DNA of 64,000 nucleotides from Gemmatales bacterium (GTDB taxonomy: Bacteria > Planctomycetota > Planctomycetia > Gemmatales > Gemmataceae). The notes beneath the pieces are model-generated. The model was not told where the DNA came from. It did not search any database and saw only the letters and a program-made list of their open reading frames with translations. The position numbers and the translations under genes were made by a program. Within the stretch, counting starts at the first letter, position 1. Each line of letters opens with the position of its first letter. Positions 52,100-61,884 of the stretch are shown here, piece after piece. The stretch spans positions 372,001 to 436,000 of the forward strand of contig BPJP01000001.1 of the NCBI GenBank assembly GCA_026004675.1. Reading direction: 5' to 3'.

Positions 52100-55000
52100 G
52101 TGTGGAATACTCGGCGAATTCTGCTGCTATTGTGCGGGTTTGCGCTGTATTTCTCGGCGTATCTGGTCTATTTCCATTTTCTGGGCGGCATCGATGGTTT
52201 GCCGATGCTGCCCGCCGAATTCTCACCGGACACCAAACGCGGTGAATTCAAGCCCTTGCCGAGACGCGTTTCCGACGTCGACCGCAAACTGCAGATGGCC
52301 TTCGGCCGGGGCTGGGAAGACCTCCTTGATTGCAGCATCAAGATCGAAGTCGCTTCCAAAAACCTCGTGCTGGCTGCCAGCGATTACGAGATCCTGCCCG
52401 ACGGGCGCGTCAAACTCTGGCCCTTCAACGTTGCCATCTTCGGCAAACAGAAAAATCCTAAAGCGTTTCCGGAAATCAATACCGTGCAAAGCCAGGTCGC
52501 CTATTTGACCTTCGACAGGCCCGTCTCCTCCGTGACGGACATGGGCAATCGCAAGATCATCGCCGGGGAACTCGACAAGGATATTCGCATTGTCAACAAT
52601 CGACGTACCGCCCAGCGCGACGACGATCTCTCCCTGTTCACTCCTGGCCCCCTCTACTATCAGGAAGACAAGAACCAGATTTGGACCGGGGCCAGCATCA
52701 ACTTGCTCGACACCCAAACCAGGCCAGAGCCGACCAAGATCACGGCCGACGGTATGGAAGTGCATCTGCTCCGCGACACGGACAAGAAACCGAACAAGCC
52801 GACCAAATCCAAACCGACCATTAGCGGTGTCAAGCTGGTTCGCTTGCGTTCCAACGTGGAAATGTTCATGTGGATCGATGCCCGCTCCGGTTTTCTGGGC
52901 AAACAAGCTGCGGCAAACACCGGTAGCCGCGACGAGCGTGCCCCCAACAAATCCAGGCTCGTTATCAAGACGCAAGGCCCGTTTGTCTATGATGTTACGA
53001 CCGATTTCGGCCGGTTCGACATTCCTGAAAAACCGAGCTGGCTGGGGGAGAAAGTGACCGTCACACGGACGACGGAAAAGGCCGGCATCGAGCAGCGCGA
53101 CGAACTGGTCTGCCATCATCTGGAATTGCAGTTCCATCGCAAACCAGGCGACAGCGGCCGCAGCGAGGGTTCTCTCAATCTGGCCATCGAACACGCCCAT
53201 GCCACCGGTCAGCAGGTCACGTTGTCTTCGGAAGCGGAAGGACTGCACGCTATCGGTGACGACTTCTTCTACAACGCGAAAACGCGCGAAAGTATTTTGA
53301 AGGGGAATCCCGAAATGGTCGCCATGAAGGACGGCCACGAAATCTATGCCCGCGAATTGAAACTGGTGCAGTCCGAGAAGCACCAGGAGGCCAGAGCCCG
53401 CGGACCGGGACGGATCGCCATGCTCGATCGCGCCTCGGCGAAACGTACTATGCACGCCCGCTGGCAGGACGAACTGGTCTTCACCAAGGACGGCGAATAC
53501 GATTGCCTCATTCTCACGGGCAACGCCGTCTTCGAAGACAAATCGGCCAAAGCCGCTTCGGACGGCGCCGGACAAGAACTCCGCGCCGATCGCCTGAAGG
53601 TCTGGCTCGAACAAACCAAAGGGAAAGCCGATGACGATTCGCAGTCCACTTCTGGTCGGCTTCGGCCTTACCACTTGGAAGCGGACGGCAACGTCACCGC
53701 TCGTTCTCCGGAACTGTTGGTACAAGCCCCGACCGACCACTTGGATATCTGGTTCCGAGACGCTCCGCCGCCATCCGGGAGAGAGCCGCAACCTTCTTCT
53801 TTGCCACCCGCCGCCGCTAATCCGCCTGCCGCCGGCTCGATTTCACCGCCAGCTCCCGGACCATCGGTTCTTCCGCCGCAGGCGGACCGAAACCACGGCA
53901 ACGCGCAACACGCCCTCGCTGGCGAAAAGAAGAAAAGCAAAAAGCCGTTGCGCATCAGTGCCCGCCTCATCGAATCGTATGTCATCCGCTTCGGCAACAA
54001 GAATGAACTCGATCGCCTTCGCTGCCAAGGCAACGTTATCGTCACTCAGGAACCGGAAAAGAGCCACGATCGCGGCATCGAAATCCGTGGCGATTCCCTG
54101 CAACTCGACCACGACAAAGAGGGAAGTTTTTTGATCGTCATCGGCGATCTGGCCAAGGTTCAGCTCAACCGCATCGCCATCTATGGTCCGGAAGTCAACA
54201 TCGACCAGAAAAACAACAAAGCCTGGGTGGACGGCATCGGCGCGATGGAGATGATCACGCAAAACTCGCTCAACGGCGATCGCCTGGAAAAACCCACCGA
54301 GTTGACCATCCATTGGAATAAGCGGATGTTCTTTAACGGGCAATACGCCATCTTCCACGGCGGCGTCCAAGCCGAGCAGGAAAACGGCCGGCTGCTTTGC
54401 CAGGAATTGCAAGCCTTCCTCGACCAGCCTGTCTCCTTCAAGGAGGGACAGAAAAAAGGGCAGTCCGCGAAAGTACGCGACCTCGTCTGCGACAAAAGCG
54501 TCCGCATCGAAGACAGCACAATCCGTGATGGCAAGCTGCTTCGCTACACACGCCTGACCGCACCCGAAGTATCGCTCAACAACGAAGACGGCAAGATGAA
54601 TGCGCCCGGTCCGGGTATCGTCCACATCCTGCAGCTTGCGCCCGCCGACGCCCTGCCCCAACCGGCAGGTAATTCCCGTTCCGGCAAGGAAATACTCAAG
54701 CTGACTCGAGTCAATTACCTCGGCCGCCTCTATGCCGACAACAAAAAACGAACAGCCACTTTCTATGGCAACGTCGAGGTCTTTCATACCCCCAGCGACG
54801 ACCCCGATATCCAGATCGATCCTGATGCTCCGCCGCCCGGCAGCTTTTTCCTGACCTGCAAGCAGCTCAAAGTGTTCAGTCACAAGCACGCCAACGGCCA
54901 GACCAGCCAGGAAATGGAAGCGAAATACCAGGTCTTTGCCGAGGCCCAGGAATTCTCTGCTCGCGCTGATGTGCTCAAGTACGACGAAAGTAAAGAGTTG

Positions 55001-55159
55001 ATCGTCTTCGAAGGAGGCACCGCCGGCATGGCGACGTTGTACCGCACCAAGACGCCCGGAGCCCCACGCGAAAAGTTTACCGGAAAGAAAATTTTCTATT
55101 GGCGCAAAACCGGCGAGGTGAAACTCGAAGGCGGACAAGTCATCGGCGTTGGTCAGTAG
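52100..55159 (+). CDS. Large LptC/OstA-like LPS-export protein
   Basis: The 1019-residue protein starts with a single membrane anchor (ILLLLCGFALYFSAYLVYFHFL, about 8-30) and contains repeated OstA/LptA-type beta-jelly-roll segments, e.g. LEADGNVTARSPELLVQ and DRLRCQGNVIVTQ near 640, then ATFYGNVEVFH near 890. A proline-rich linker lies near 585-615. OstA-like domains form the periplasmic bridge for LPS transport; here several may be joined in one chain. GTG 52100 has a strong GAGGAGAGG; the frame opens at GTG 52046. It is cotranscribed with kdsD and kdsC. Confidence 0.75.
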   Translation: MWNTRRILLLLCGFALYFSAYLVYFHFLGGIDGLPMLPAEFSPDTKRGEFKPLPRRVSDVDRKLQMAFGRGWEDLLDCSIKIEVASKNLVLAASDYEILPDGRVKLWPFNVAIFGKQKNPKAFPEINTVQSQVAYLTFDRPVSSVTDMGNRKIIAGELDKDIRIVNNRRTAQRDDDLSLFTPGPLYYQEDKNQIWTGASINLLDTQTRPEPTKITADGMEVHLLRDTDKKPNKPTKSKPTISGVKLVRLRSNVEMFMWIDARSGFLGKQAAANTGSRDERAPNKSRLVIKTQGPFVYDVTTDFGRFDIPEKPSWLGEKVTVTRTTEKAGIEQRDELVCHHLELQFHRKPGDSGRSEGSLNLAIEHAHATGQQVTLSSEAEGLHAIGDDFFYNAKTRESILKGNPEMVAMKDGHEIYARELKLVQSEKHQEARARGPGRIAMLDRASAKRTMHARWQDELVFTKDGEYDCLILTGNAVFEDKSAKAASDGAGQELRADRLKVWLEQTKGKADDDSQSTSGRLRPYHLEADGNVTARSPELLVQAPTDHLDIWFRDAPPPSGREPQPSSLPPAAANPPAAGSISPPAPGPSVLPPQADRNHGNAQHALAGEKKKSKKPLRISARLIESYVIRFGNKNELDRLRCQGNVIVTQEPEKSHDRGIEIRGDSLQLDHDKEGSFLIVIGDLAKVQLNRIAIYGPEVNIDQKNNKAWVDGIGAMEMITQNSLNGDRLEKPTELTIHWNKRMFFNGQYAIFHGGVQAEQENGRLLCQELQAFLDQPVSFKEGQKKGQSAKVRDLVCDKSVRIEDSTIRDGKLLRYTRLTAPEVSLNNEDGKMNAPGPGIVHILQLAPADALPQPAGNSRSGKEILKLTRVNYLGRLYADNKKRTATFYGNVEVFHTPSDDPDIQIDPDAPPPGSFFLTCKQLKVFSHKHANGQTSQEMEAKYQVFAEAQEFSARADVLKYDESKELIVFEGGTAGMATLYRTKTPGAPREKFTGKKIFYWRKTGEVKLEGGQVIGVGQ

Positions 55160-55187
55160 CGGCGAAATGCCCAACCGAAATCGTTCT

Positions 55188-55865
55188 TCATTCTTTCATC
55201 GGAAATGGCTCCACGCAGCGAGGAGAGTCGAAGCGCGGATTGTTGACCAGTGTGCTCACCGGGTAGGCTTCCAGTTCCTCCAAGGCTATAGGCCGCAACA
55301 GTGATCGTAGTTCATCAGGCTGTTCGATCGTCGGGTCGAGCCAGCGGTCGTATCGTTCTGGGGGCAGGATCACGGGCATACGGTCGTGGAGCGGTTTCAT
55401 CCAATCGTTGGCGGCTGTGGTCAGGATCGTGCAAGTCTCGATGCGTTCGTCATTGTGTGGGCAACTTTCCCACAAACCGGCAAAGGCAAACGGGCGGTCA
55501 TCGCAGCGTTTAATGAAATAGGGTTGCTTCTTGCCATCCGTCTTTTTCCACTCGTAAAAACCATCGGCCACCACCAGACATCGGCGTTTGCGGAAGGCGG
55601 CGCGAAAGGCGGGTTTGTCGGCAGCGGTTTCGCTGCGGGCGTTGATCAGCCGGTTGCCGATGCTGAGATCGGTCGCCCACGACGGAATCAGCCCCCAACG
55701 CAGCAAGGCCAGTTCGCGTGGCCCGGTATTGCCAGCCAGACGAACGACCGGGACGTTTTGCGTCGGTGCGATGTTGTAACGCGGCGACAAAGGGGGCACG
55801 TTTGAAAGCCCGAACTCTTTGGCAATCGCAGCCGGGGTCGCACGCAGCGTGTAACGTCCACACAT
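55188..55865 (-). CDS. SRAP domain protein (HMCES/YedK family)
   Basis: The 225-residue protein begins MCGRYTL, so Cys2 becomes the N-terminal residue after Met removal. It contains RWGLIPSWA, NARSET and LHDRMPVIL. SRAP proteins crosslink to abasic sites in single-stranded DNA, with the Cys2 amine forming a thiazolidine ring, and shield them from cleavage. Length and motifs are typical. A TATAAT ends seven bases before the start codon on the same strand. Confidence 0.93.
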   Translation of the reverse strand: MCGRYTLRATPAAIAKEFGLSNVPPLSPRYNIAPTQNVPVVRLAGNTGPRELALLRWGLIPSWATDLSIGNRLINARSETAADKPAFRAAFRKRRCLVVADGFYEWKKTDGKKQPYFIKRCDDRPFAFAGLWESCPHNDERIETCTILTTAANDWMKPLHDRMPVILPPERYDRWLDPTIEQPDELRSLLRPIALEELEAYPVSTLVNNPRFDSPRCVEPFPMKE

Positions 55866-55871
55866 GGCGGC

Positions 55872-55877
55872 ATTATA
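55872..55877 (-). promoter_or_regulatory. -10 box of a likely leaderless SRAP transcript
   Basis: On the minus strand TATAAT occupies 55877-55872, placing the transcription start at the ATG (55865). GGAGG lies upstream of it and is not at Shine-Dalgarno distance. Confidence 0.4.
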
Positions 55878-56090
55878 AGCAACCTCCGCCGCTCAGGCGA
55901 CCGGCATTTCCCACCGAAGCGGCATCGCCGCAAAATCCGGAAGAACCGGAACCATTGGAATTTTTCCCGGCAAAAGAAAAAAGCGACCCTGCTTTTAATT
56001 GCCCTTTAATCAACTTGGACCTAAACTTTATCCAGCAAATTTGTCTCGGTGATCCTGGGCGGTGCCCGTCCGCGCTTCGGAGATACCACC

Positions 56091-58217
56091 ATGAAGAGCA
56101 GAGAACCGAGGGGAGGTTTTTCCTTGGCCGAGGTCCTGGTCGTGATCGCCATCATCGGCGTGTTGATCGGACTTCTCATTCCAGCGATCCATAAAGTAAG
56201 GGAAGCCGCCAACAAGACAGCGTGCCGGAACAATCTCAGGCAAATCGGAATCGCGCTGACGAATTTCGAAGGCATTCACGGCCAACTTCCCGCTGGCACG
56301 AGCGGCCAATTCGACGGCTTCGACGACCAGGGAATGTCCTGGGCCGTCGCCATTCTCCCCCATTTGGAACAGGACAACCTCTACCAATATGCAGTCAATC
56401 AGCACAAGCCATCGGCCGGCGAAATCACGGTCCAATCTCGGAACAACTATCTGACGACGACCGCTGTGCCGGTTTATCGCTGTCCCAGTGACGGCCTAGG
56501 TGGTGAGACATCTATTACGAGCAACGGCATCTGGAGCCATTCCAATTATCTCGCATTTTCGGGGGAATTCGCTTTTGGCGAAGCGCACTCCAAAGCGGCG
56601 ATGGGCCACGGGCACAGTGTGAGCCTGGGCCAGATTCCCGACGGAACCAGTAATACCATGATCGTAGGCGAATACCTGACTGGCGTGCCCCAGGGAACCG
56701 CGCCACACGATCTGCGTGGGGCATTCTGGCTCGATCGCCCGGGCAGCAGCCGGATTTATGGCGTCAATCCGCCGAACAGCCGAGCTCCTGATCTGCTGCC
56801 AAAGGGAACCTGCTACAACGATCCTGCTCTCAACCTTCCCTGCACCGAAGACTTCCCCGAACCGCTGGCAGCCGCCTCAGCCCGCAGTCGGCATCGCGAT
56901 GGCGTCAATGTCCTGATGGCCGATGGTTCCGTCCGGTTCGTGACCAATGACATCGAACCGTTTACCTGGAGGCAAATGGTTTCCATCGTCAGCCCCAGCC
57001 CCTCCATCGACGACACGCTGCCTGAACCGGACGGCGTCGGTGTCAACCCTATTCGCGATCAGTACCTTATCCTCTTGAAGGGTGAGGGGGGACTGGGAGG
57101 ACTCGAGAGCAAGATCAACGTGCTGCATCGCTACAAGTCATTCCCCGGGTTGGCGGCCAGAATTTCGCCCGAACTTGTCGAAGAGGTCAAACAGCATCCA
57201 AACGTCAAGCATTTTGAACAGGATCAAATCATATCAACGTGCGCGCAGACCGTACCCACGGGAATCCGCCGAATCGGTGCGACCCAAAGCAGTGCCCAAT
57301 CAGGTGACGGACAAGGGGCAGAAATCAACGCAACGATCGCGATTCTGGATACCGGTATTGACGCCAACCATCCCGATCTGAATGTAACTCGAAGTCTTGG
57401 ATTCGGTTATGCAACGGGGCACGATGGCCGGGGACATGGCACGCACGTCGCAGGCATCGCGGCGGCACGCGACAACGGATTCGGTGTCGTTGGTGTCGCA
57501 CCAGGCGCACGCCTGTGGGCTTTGAAAGTCGTCTCTGACACAGGAACGGGTCTGCTTTCGGACGCAGTGGTTGCTTTGGACTTTGTCACACAGAATGTCA
57601 GTGAAGTGCAAATCGCCAACATGAGCATCGGCAACCCAGGTCGCTACGCTTCTATGGATAGCGCCGTTCAAGCGGCGACACGTGCAGGCGTGCTGGTGGT
57701 GGTAGCTGCAGGAAACGATGGACAACCAGCAGCGAATTTCTCTCCCGCCAACTCTCCTACAGCACTTACGGTCGCCGCTTTGTCTGATTCTGATGGCCTC
57801 CCAGGCGGCGCCGGATCGACCATCACGCATCCAAATCCGCCTGGCGGTTCTGACAGCGATGACACCTTCGCCAGTTACAGTAATTACGGCAGTTTTGTAG
57901 AAGTCATTGCACCAGGCAGCGCCATCTTATCGACGGTACCCGGGGGCGGATATGCTAACGGTACCGGTACTAGCATGGCTGCGCCGCATGTCGCAGGACT
58001 GGCTGCTTTGATACTGGCACCACCTCCGCCGCCTGACTTTATCCCAGCGTCAGACCGCATACGAAACCTGCGCATTTTGCCGCCGCAGCTCCCTCGACGT
58101 GGCAGAGGCGGAGCGGGAGGGCTTCGGGGTCGGATCATCAACTCCGCTACAGAATTCATTCCTGGACGCGGCAGCGATTCACGCCGCTATCCCCTCGTCA
58201 ATGCGAGTGGCTTCTGA
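56091..58217 (+). CDS. Fusion of DUF1559 pseudopilin-like domain with an I9 propeptide and a subtilisin-type protease
   Basis: The 708-residue protein has three parts. Residues 9-300 are a DUF1559 protein: a prepilin-type N-terminus (GGFSLAEVLVVIAIIGVLIG) and RNNLRQIGIALTNFE, with the C-terminal DGVNVLMADGSVRFV. Residues about 330-390 look like an Inhibitor-I9 subtilisin propeptide (DQYLILLKGEGG, then ARISPELVEEVKQHP). Residues about 410-640 are a subtilisin (S8) domain with the triad ILDTGID (Asp), HGTHVAGI (His) and GTGTSMAAPHVAG (Ser). The fusion implies a protease presented by a pseudopilin. The ATG 56091 has GGAGAT upstream. Confidence 0.9.
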   Translation: MKSREPRGGFSLAEVLVVIAIIGVLIGLLIPAIHKVREAANKTACRNNLRQIGIALTNFEGIHGQLPAGTSGQFDGFDDQGMSWAVAILPHLEQDNLYQYAVNQHKPSAGEITVQSRNNYLTTTAVPVYRCPSDGLGGETSITSNGIWSHSNYLAFSGEFAFGEAHSKAAMGHGHSVSLGQIPDGTSNTMIVGEYLTGVPQGTAPHDLRGAFWLDRPGSSRIYGVNPPNSRAPDLLPKGTCYNDPALNLPCTEDFPEPLAAASARSRHRDGVNVLMADGSVRFVTNDIEPFTWRQMVSIVSPSPSIDDTLPEPDGVGVNPIRDQYLILLKGEGGLGGLESKINVLHRYKSFPGLAARISPELVEEVKQHPNVKHFEQDQIISTCAQTVPTGIRRIGATQSSAQSGDGQGAEINATIAILDTGIDANHPDLNVTRSLGFGYATGHDGRGHGTHVAGIAAARDNGFGVVGVAPGARLWALKVVSDTGTGLLSDAVVALDFVTQNVSEVQIANMSIGNPGRYASMDSAVQAATRAGVLVVVAAGNDGQPAANFSPANSPTALTVAALSDSDGLPGGAGSTITHPNPPGGSDSDDTFASYSNYGSFVEVIAPGSAILSTVPGGGYANGTGTSMAAPHVAGLAALILAPPPPPDFIPASDRIRNLRILPPQLPRRGRGGAGGLRGRIINSATEFIPGRGSDSRRYPLVNASGF

Positions 58218-58240
58218 CTTTTTGATCATGCCAGATAGCG

Positions 58241-58286
58241 ACCCATTCTCCCGATCCGTCAGCGATGGGAGAATGGGTTTTTCTTT
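58241..58286 (+). terminator. Rho-independent terminator
   Basis: ACCCATTCTCCC (58241-58252) pairs perfectly with GGGAGAATGGGT (58267-58278) over a 14-base loop, followed by TTTTTCTTT. It ends the fusion gene. Confidence 0.92.
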
Positions 58287-58329
58287 CCGAACGGCCGACA
58301 CCCCCGTTTTTCGCTCTATCTCTTCCTGC

Positions 58330-58335
58330 TACAAT
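58330..58335 (+). promoter_or_regulatory. -10 box of mfd, likely leaderless
   Basis: TACAAT at 58330-58335 ends seven bases before the ATG at 58343. No Shine-Dalgarno precedes that ATG, which agrees with a leaderless message. The -35 is poor. Confidence 0.35.
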
Positions 58336-58342
58336 TCCTCAC

Positions 58343-61300
58343 ATGGATATCCCCGCGCCGGAACCCCTCGCTGTCGCCAGCTTGACAGATTTGGCCGACA
58401 TCATGGGAGCGAGCGAGGGGTTTGCTGACGTCGTCGCCGCATTGAGAGAAGGTAAAAGCGCCACGATAGATGGCGCTTGGGGTTCGTCGTGCGCGCTTGC
58501 TGTGTCAGCCCTTGCAAAAAGCGCTCCCGCACCGATCCTCGTTACTCTCGCCCATCCCGCCGATGTAGATAATTGGCTTGATGACTTGGCTCACTTCACT
58601 GGTTTTGGCGCCGAAGTCTTTCTTGCCTGGGACCGTCTTCCGCAATCTGCTGCCAGCCACCAGGCGAATGGCCTCGCCGAGGAGATCGACGAAGTGGCGG
58701 CAAGTCGGCTGCGCTTGCTCAAGACGTTGCAATCGTCTTCACCACCGCGCCTTATCATCGCTACCATCCAGGCATTGATCCAGCCCGTGCCCGACCAGCG
58801 TGAACTGACTCGGGTTAGTTGGCCGATCCGAATCGGCACCGTTGTTCCGCCTGAAGAACTGGCTGCCTGGCTCGTGCAGCATGGTTTTCACTGGTCCGAT
58901 GCGGTCGTGCTTCCCGGACAATTTTGCCGTCGTGGCGGAATTGTCGATGTCTTCCCTCCCGATGCCGACTTCCCGTATCGCATCGAATTTTTCGGCGACG
59001 AAATCGATTCGATTCGGCAATTTTCACCGCAATCGCAGCGTAGTACAGGCGAATGCCAAGCTGCTGAGTTGACTGGCCTCAGTGCTGGGTTGGCGTTAAG
59101 CAACGCCCGTGGCCACCTTTGCGACTACCTGCCGGCAAACAGTTGGACCATCCTGGTCGAACCAGATGACTTGCTCGAACAGGCGCAGCAATATCACGAA
59201 CGTGCCAGCCAGTCGGGATTGTTTTCGACGGAAGCGGTTTTCAAGCAACTGTTTCGCTTCCCGAGTGTCAGGTTGTCGGCGTTTCCCATCGCCAGCATGG
59301 AAACGACCTGCCATTTGCGTATCGAATCGGTGGAGCGCTTCAGCGGCAACATCAGCAAACTACAAGAGGAATTGACGGCTGCTACCTCGGGTGAGCGCGT
59401 CGTCATTGCCTGCCACAACGAAGCAGAAAAAGAACGCCTTGCTGCCGTCCTCGCCACCGCGCCGAAGAACATTCAGCTTGTCGTCGGTCAGATTCATGCC
59501 GGCTTTCGCATGGTCGATCGGCGCCTTGTCGTCCTCGGCGACCACGAAATTTTCCACCGACAGGACTTACAAGCGGTTCGACCCAGGCGACGAGTCGAAA
59601 CGCGGGCCATTGACAGTTTTCTGGAACTGGCCGAAGGCGATCTGGTCGTCCATGTCAGCCACGGCATCGCCCGTTATCGCGGCATGGAAGTCGTCACCAA
59701 GCATGGCCGACACGAAGAACACCTGATCCTCGAGTTCCGCGGAGGCACGCGCGTCTACGTTCCCGCTTCGAAGATCAACCTGGTTCAGAAATATGTCGGC
59801 GGCTCTCGAACCGAACCCGAATTGTCCCGTTTCGGCGGCCGTTCCTGGCAAAAACGCAAGGACCGCGTTGAAAAGGCCGTCATGGACCTGGCGGTAGAAA
59901 TGGTCGAACTGCAGGCCAAGAGGGAGTCGCAGCCTGGCCACGCCTTCCCCCCGGACAGCGAATGGCAGCTCCAATTCGAAGCTGCTTTCCCGTATGAGGA
60001 AACGCCCGACCAGCTGACGACCATGGCCGAAATCAAACAAGACATGATGCGCGTTCGGCCCATGGATCGCCTCGTCTGCGGCGACGTCGGCTACGGCAAA
60101 ACCGAACTCGCGATTCGCGCCGCTTTTAAAGCCGTCGATAACGGCAAACAGGTCGCCGTGCTGGTCCCCACAACGATACTTGCCGAGCAACATTTTCGCA
60201 CTTTCAGCCAGCGGCTGGCCGAATTCCCGTTTGTCGTCGAGGTCCTGAGCCGATTCCGCACTCATGCCGAACAGAAACGAATTATCGAACGCTTGGCGCG
60301 TGGTGCCGTCGACATCATCATCGGCACGCACCGTTTGCTTAGTAGCGACATCAAGTTTCGCGACTTGGGGCTGGTGATCATCGACGAGGAGCAGCGCTTC
60401 GGCGTCGACCACAAAGAAAGACTGAAACATCTGCGGGAAATGGTCGATGTGCTGACGCTAACCGCAACGCCGATTCCGCGAACGTTGCATCTGTCGCTTT
60501 TAGGTATTCGCGATATCAGCAATCTGGAAACACCTCCCCCCGATCGCCTGGCGATCGAGACGCGAATCGTCCGTTACGATCCGCAACTGATCCGCCACGC
60601 CATCTTGCGCGAATTGAACCGGGAAGGGCAGGTCTATTTCGTCCACAATCGCGTGCAGAGCATTTTTGAGGTTGCCGATAAACTTCAAGAGATCGTCCCC
60701 GAGGCCCGGATCAGCGTGGCTCACGGGCAGATGGCCGAAAAAGAACTGGAACAGGCCATGTTGCGATTTTTGCGTCGAGAAAGTGACATCCTCGTGGCCA
60801 CCACCATCATCGAAAGCGGACTGGACATTCCCAATGCCAATACGATCTTCATTGATCAGGCAGACCGATACGGACTCGCAGACTTGCACCAGCTGCGTGG
60901 ACGGGTCGGACGCTACAAGCATCGAGCTTACGCGTACCTGCTTTTGGATCGCGAACGTAGTTTGACGCCGATCGCCGCCCGTCGGCTGAAGGCATTGGAA
61001 GAATTCACCGAGTTAGGTGCCGGCTTCAAAATCGCGCTGCGCGACCTGGAAATACGTGGGGCTGGGAATATCCTCGGCACCCAGCAAAGCGGCCATATCG
61101 CCGCCGTCGGCTATGAACTGTACTGCCAGCTTCTCGAACAGGCAGCCAAAAAGGTGAAAAACCAGCCGGTACGAACGCGATTGGAGGTCAATATCGATCT
61201 TCCATACGTCGCCTATTTGCCTCACGACTACGTGCCTGGTCAAAAACAACGTATCGAAATCTACCGTCGGCTAGGACGCATTGCTCGCACTGAGAGGTTG

Positions 61301-61645
61301 GAAGAATTTCGGCAGGAACTGCGCGACCGCTTTGGCCCCTTGCCCGAGCCAGCACAATGGCTCGTTCGGCTGGCCGAGTTGCGTCTTTTGGCTGCCCGTT
61401 GGCAAGTGGCCAACGTTCACCTGGAATGTCACGGTTCCAAGGCGGACCTGGTGCTGGGATATCGCAGCCGACGTTTGATCAACAAGCTCGCCGAACGGAG
61501 CGGAGGCAGGCTGCGGGTCGTCGATGCCAAAAGTGCTTATTACCGCCTCAAGCCGCACGAAACCAGTTCCGATCGCCTTTTCGCCTGCTTGCAGGAATTG
61601 CTGCGCTATCCAACACGACACGGAACTGCGGCACCAAGCCGTTAA
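58343..61645 (+). CDS. mfd: Transcription-repair coupling factor Mfd
   Basis: The 1100-residue protein matches Mfd, the translocase that removes stalled RNA polymerase and recruits UvrA. It has the UvrB-like N-terminal domains (about 1-430), an RNAP-interaction domain (about 450-520: GDLVVHVSHGIARYRGMEV), the RecG-like translocase with Walker A (CGDVGYGKTELA, about 575) and DEEQRFG, SF2 helicase motifs (TATPIPRTLHLS, then GRVGRYKHRAYAYLL) and a C-terminal TRCF domain. A methionine at 58265 is inside the terminator, so ATG 58343 is preferred. Confidence 0.95.
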   Translation: MDIPAPEPLAVASLTDLADIMGASEGFADVVAALREGKSATIDGAWGSSCALAVSALAKSAPAPILVTLAHPADVDNWLDDLAHFTGFGAEVFLAWDRLPQSAASHQANGLAEEIDEVAASRLRLLKTLQSSSPPRLIIATIQALIQPVPDQRELTRVSWPIRIGTVVPPEELAAWLVQHGFHWSDAVVLPGQFCRRGGIVDVFPPDADFPYRIEFFGDEIDSIRQFSPQSQRSTGECQAAELTGLSAGLALSNARGHLCDYLPANSWTILVEPDDLLEQAQQYHERASQSGLFSTEAVFKQLFRFPSVRLSAFPIASMETTCHLRIESVERFSGNISKLQEELTAATSGERVVIACHNEAEKERLAAVLATAPKNIQLVVGQIHAGFRMVDRRLVVLGDHEIFHRQDLQAVRPRRRVETRAIDSFLELAEGDLVVHVSHGIARYRGMEVVTKHGRHEEHLILEFRGGTRVYVPASKINLVQKYVGGSRTEPELSRFGGRSWQKRKDRVEKAVMDLAVEMVELQAKRESQPGHAFPPDSEWQLQFEAAFPYEETPDQLTTMAEIKQDMMRVRPMDRLVCGDVGYGKTELAIRAAFKAVDNGKQVAVLVPTTILAEQHFRTFSQRLAEFPFVVEVLSRFRTHAEQKRIIERLARGAVDIIIGTHRLLSSDIKFRDLGLVIIDEEQRFGVDHKERLKHLREMVDVLTLTATPIPRTLHLSLLGIRDISNLETPPPDRLAIETRIVRYDPQLIRHAILRELNREGQVYFVHNRVQSIFEVADKLQEIVPEARISVAHGQMAEKELEQAMLRFLRRESDILVATTIIESGLDIPNANTIFIDQADRYGLADLHQLRGRVGRYKHRAYAYLLLDRERSLTPIAARRLKALEEFTELGAGFKIALRDLEIRGAGNILGTQQSGHIAAVGYELYCQLLEQAAKKVKNQPVRTRLEVNIDLPYVAYLPHDYVPGQKQRIEIYRRLGRIARTERLEEFRQELRDRFGPLPEPAQWLVRLAELRLLAARWQVANVHLECHGSKADLVLGYRSRRLINKLAERSGGRLRVVDAKSAYYRLKPHETSSDRLFACLQELLRYPTRHGTAAPSR

Positions 61646-61884
61646 CGGCCCTACTTGATCTTCGGCAAAAGCATTGTTCAAAGTTGTCTATCTCGAAACG
61701 AAAGCTGGCGGCGCAGCCCCCCGACCCGTTTGATAACCCTTGGCAGGTCGGCTTGCGAAGCCATTGACTGTTTGCTTGGCCGAAAGGTTGTTGCCGATTG
61801 CCGGCAGCGATCAGGGGGCGCACACGTTAAGCCCGAGACGTTCCAACGGCGACGTCGATTGCCGATCAACAGGCCAGCTTTGCC

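Noticed and set aside
52223..53791. Long open frame on the minus strand
   Set aside because: It is a shadow of the large OstA-like gene; its sequence has no recognisable motif and the opposite strand fits the operon.
53843..55174. Long open frame on the minus strand
   Set aside because: It mirrors the same OstA-like gene and has no family match.
58265..58342. Earlier start for Mfd
   Set aside because: It lies inside a strong terminator hairpin, and the extra 26 residues do not look like Mfd.
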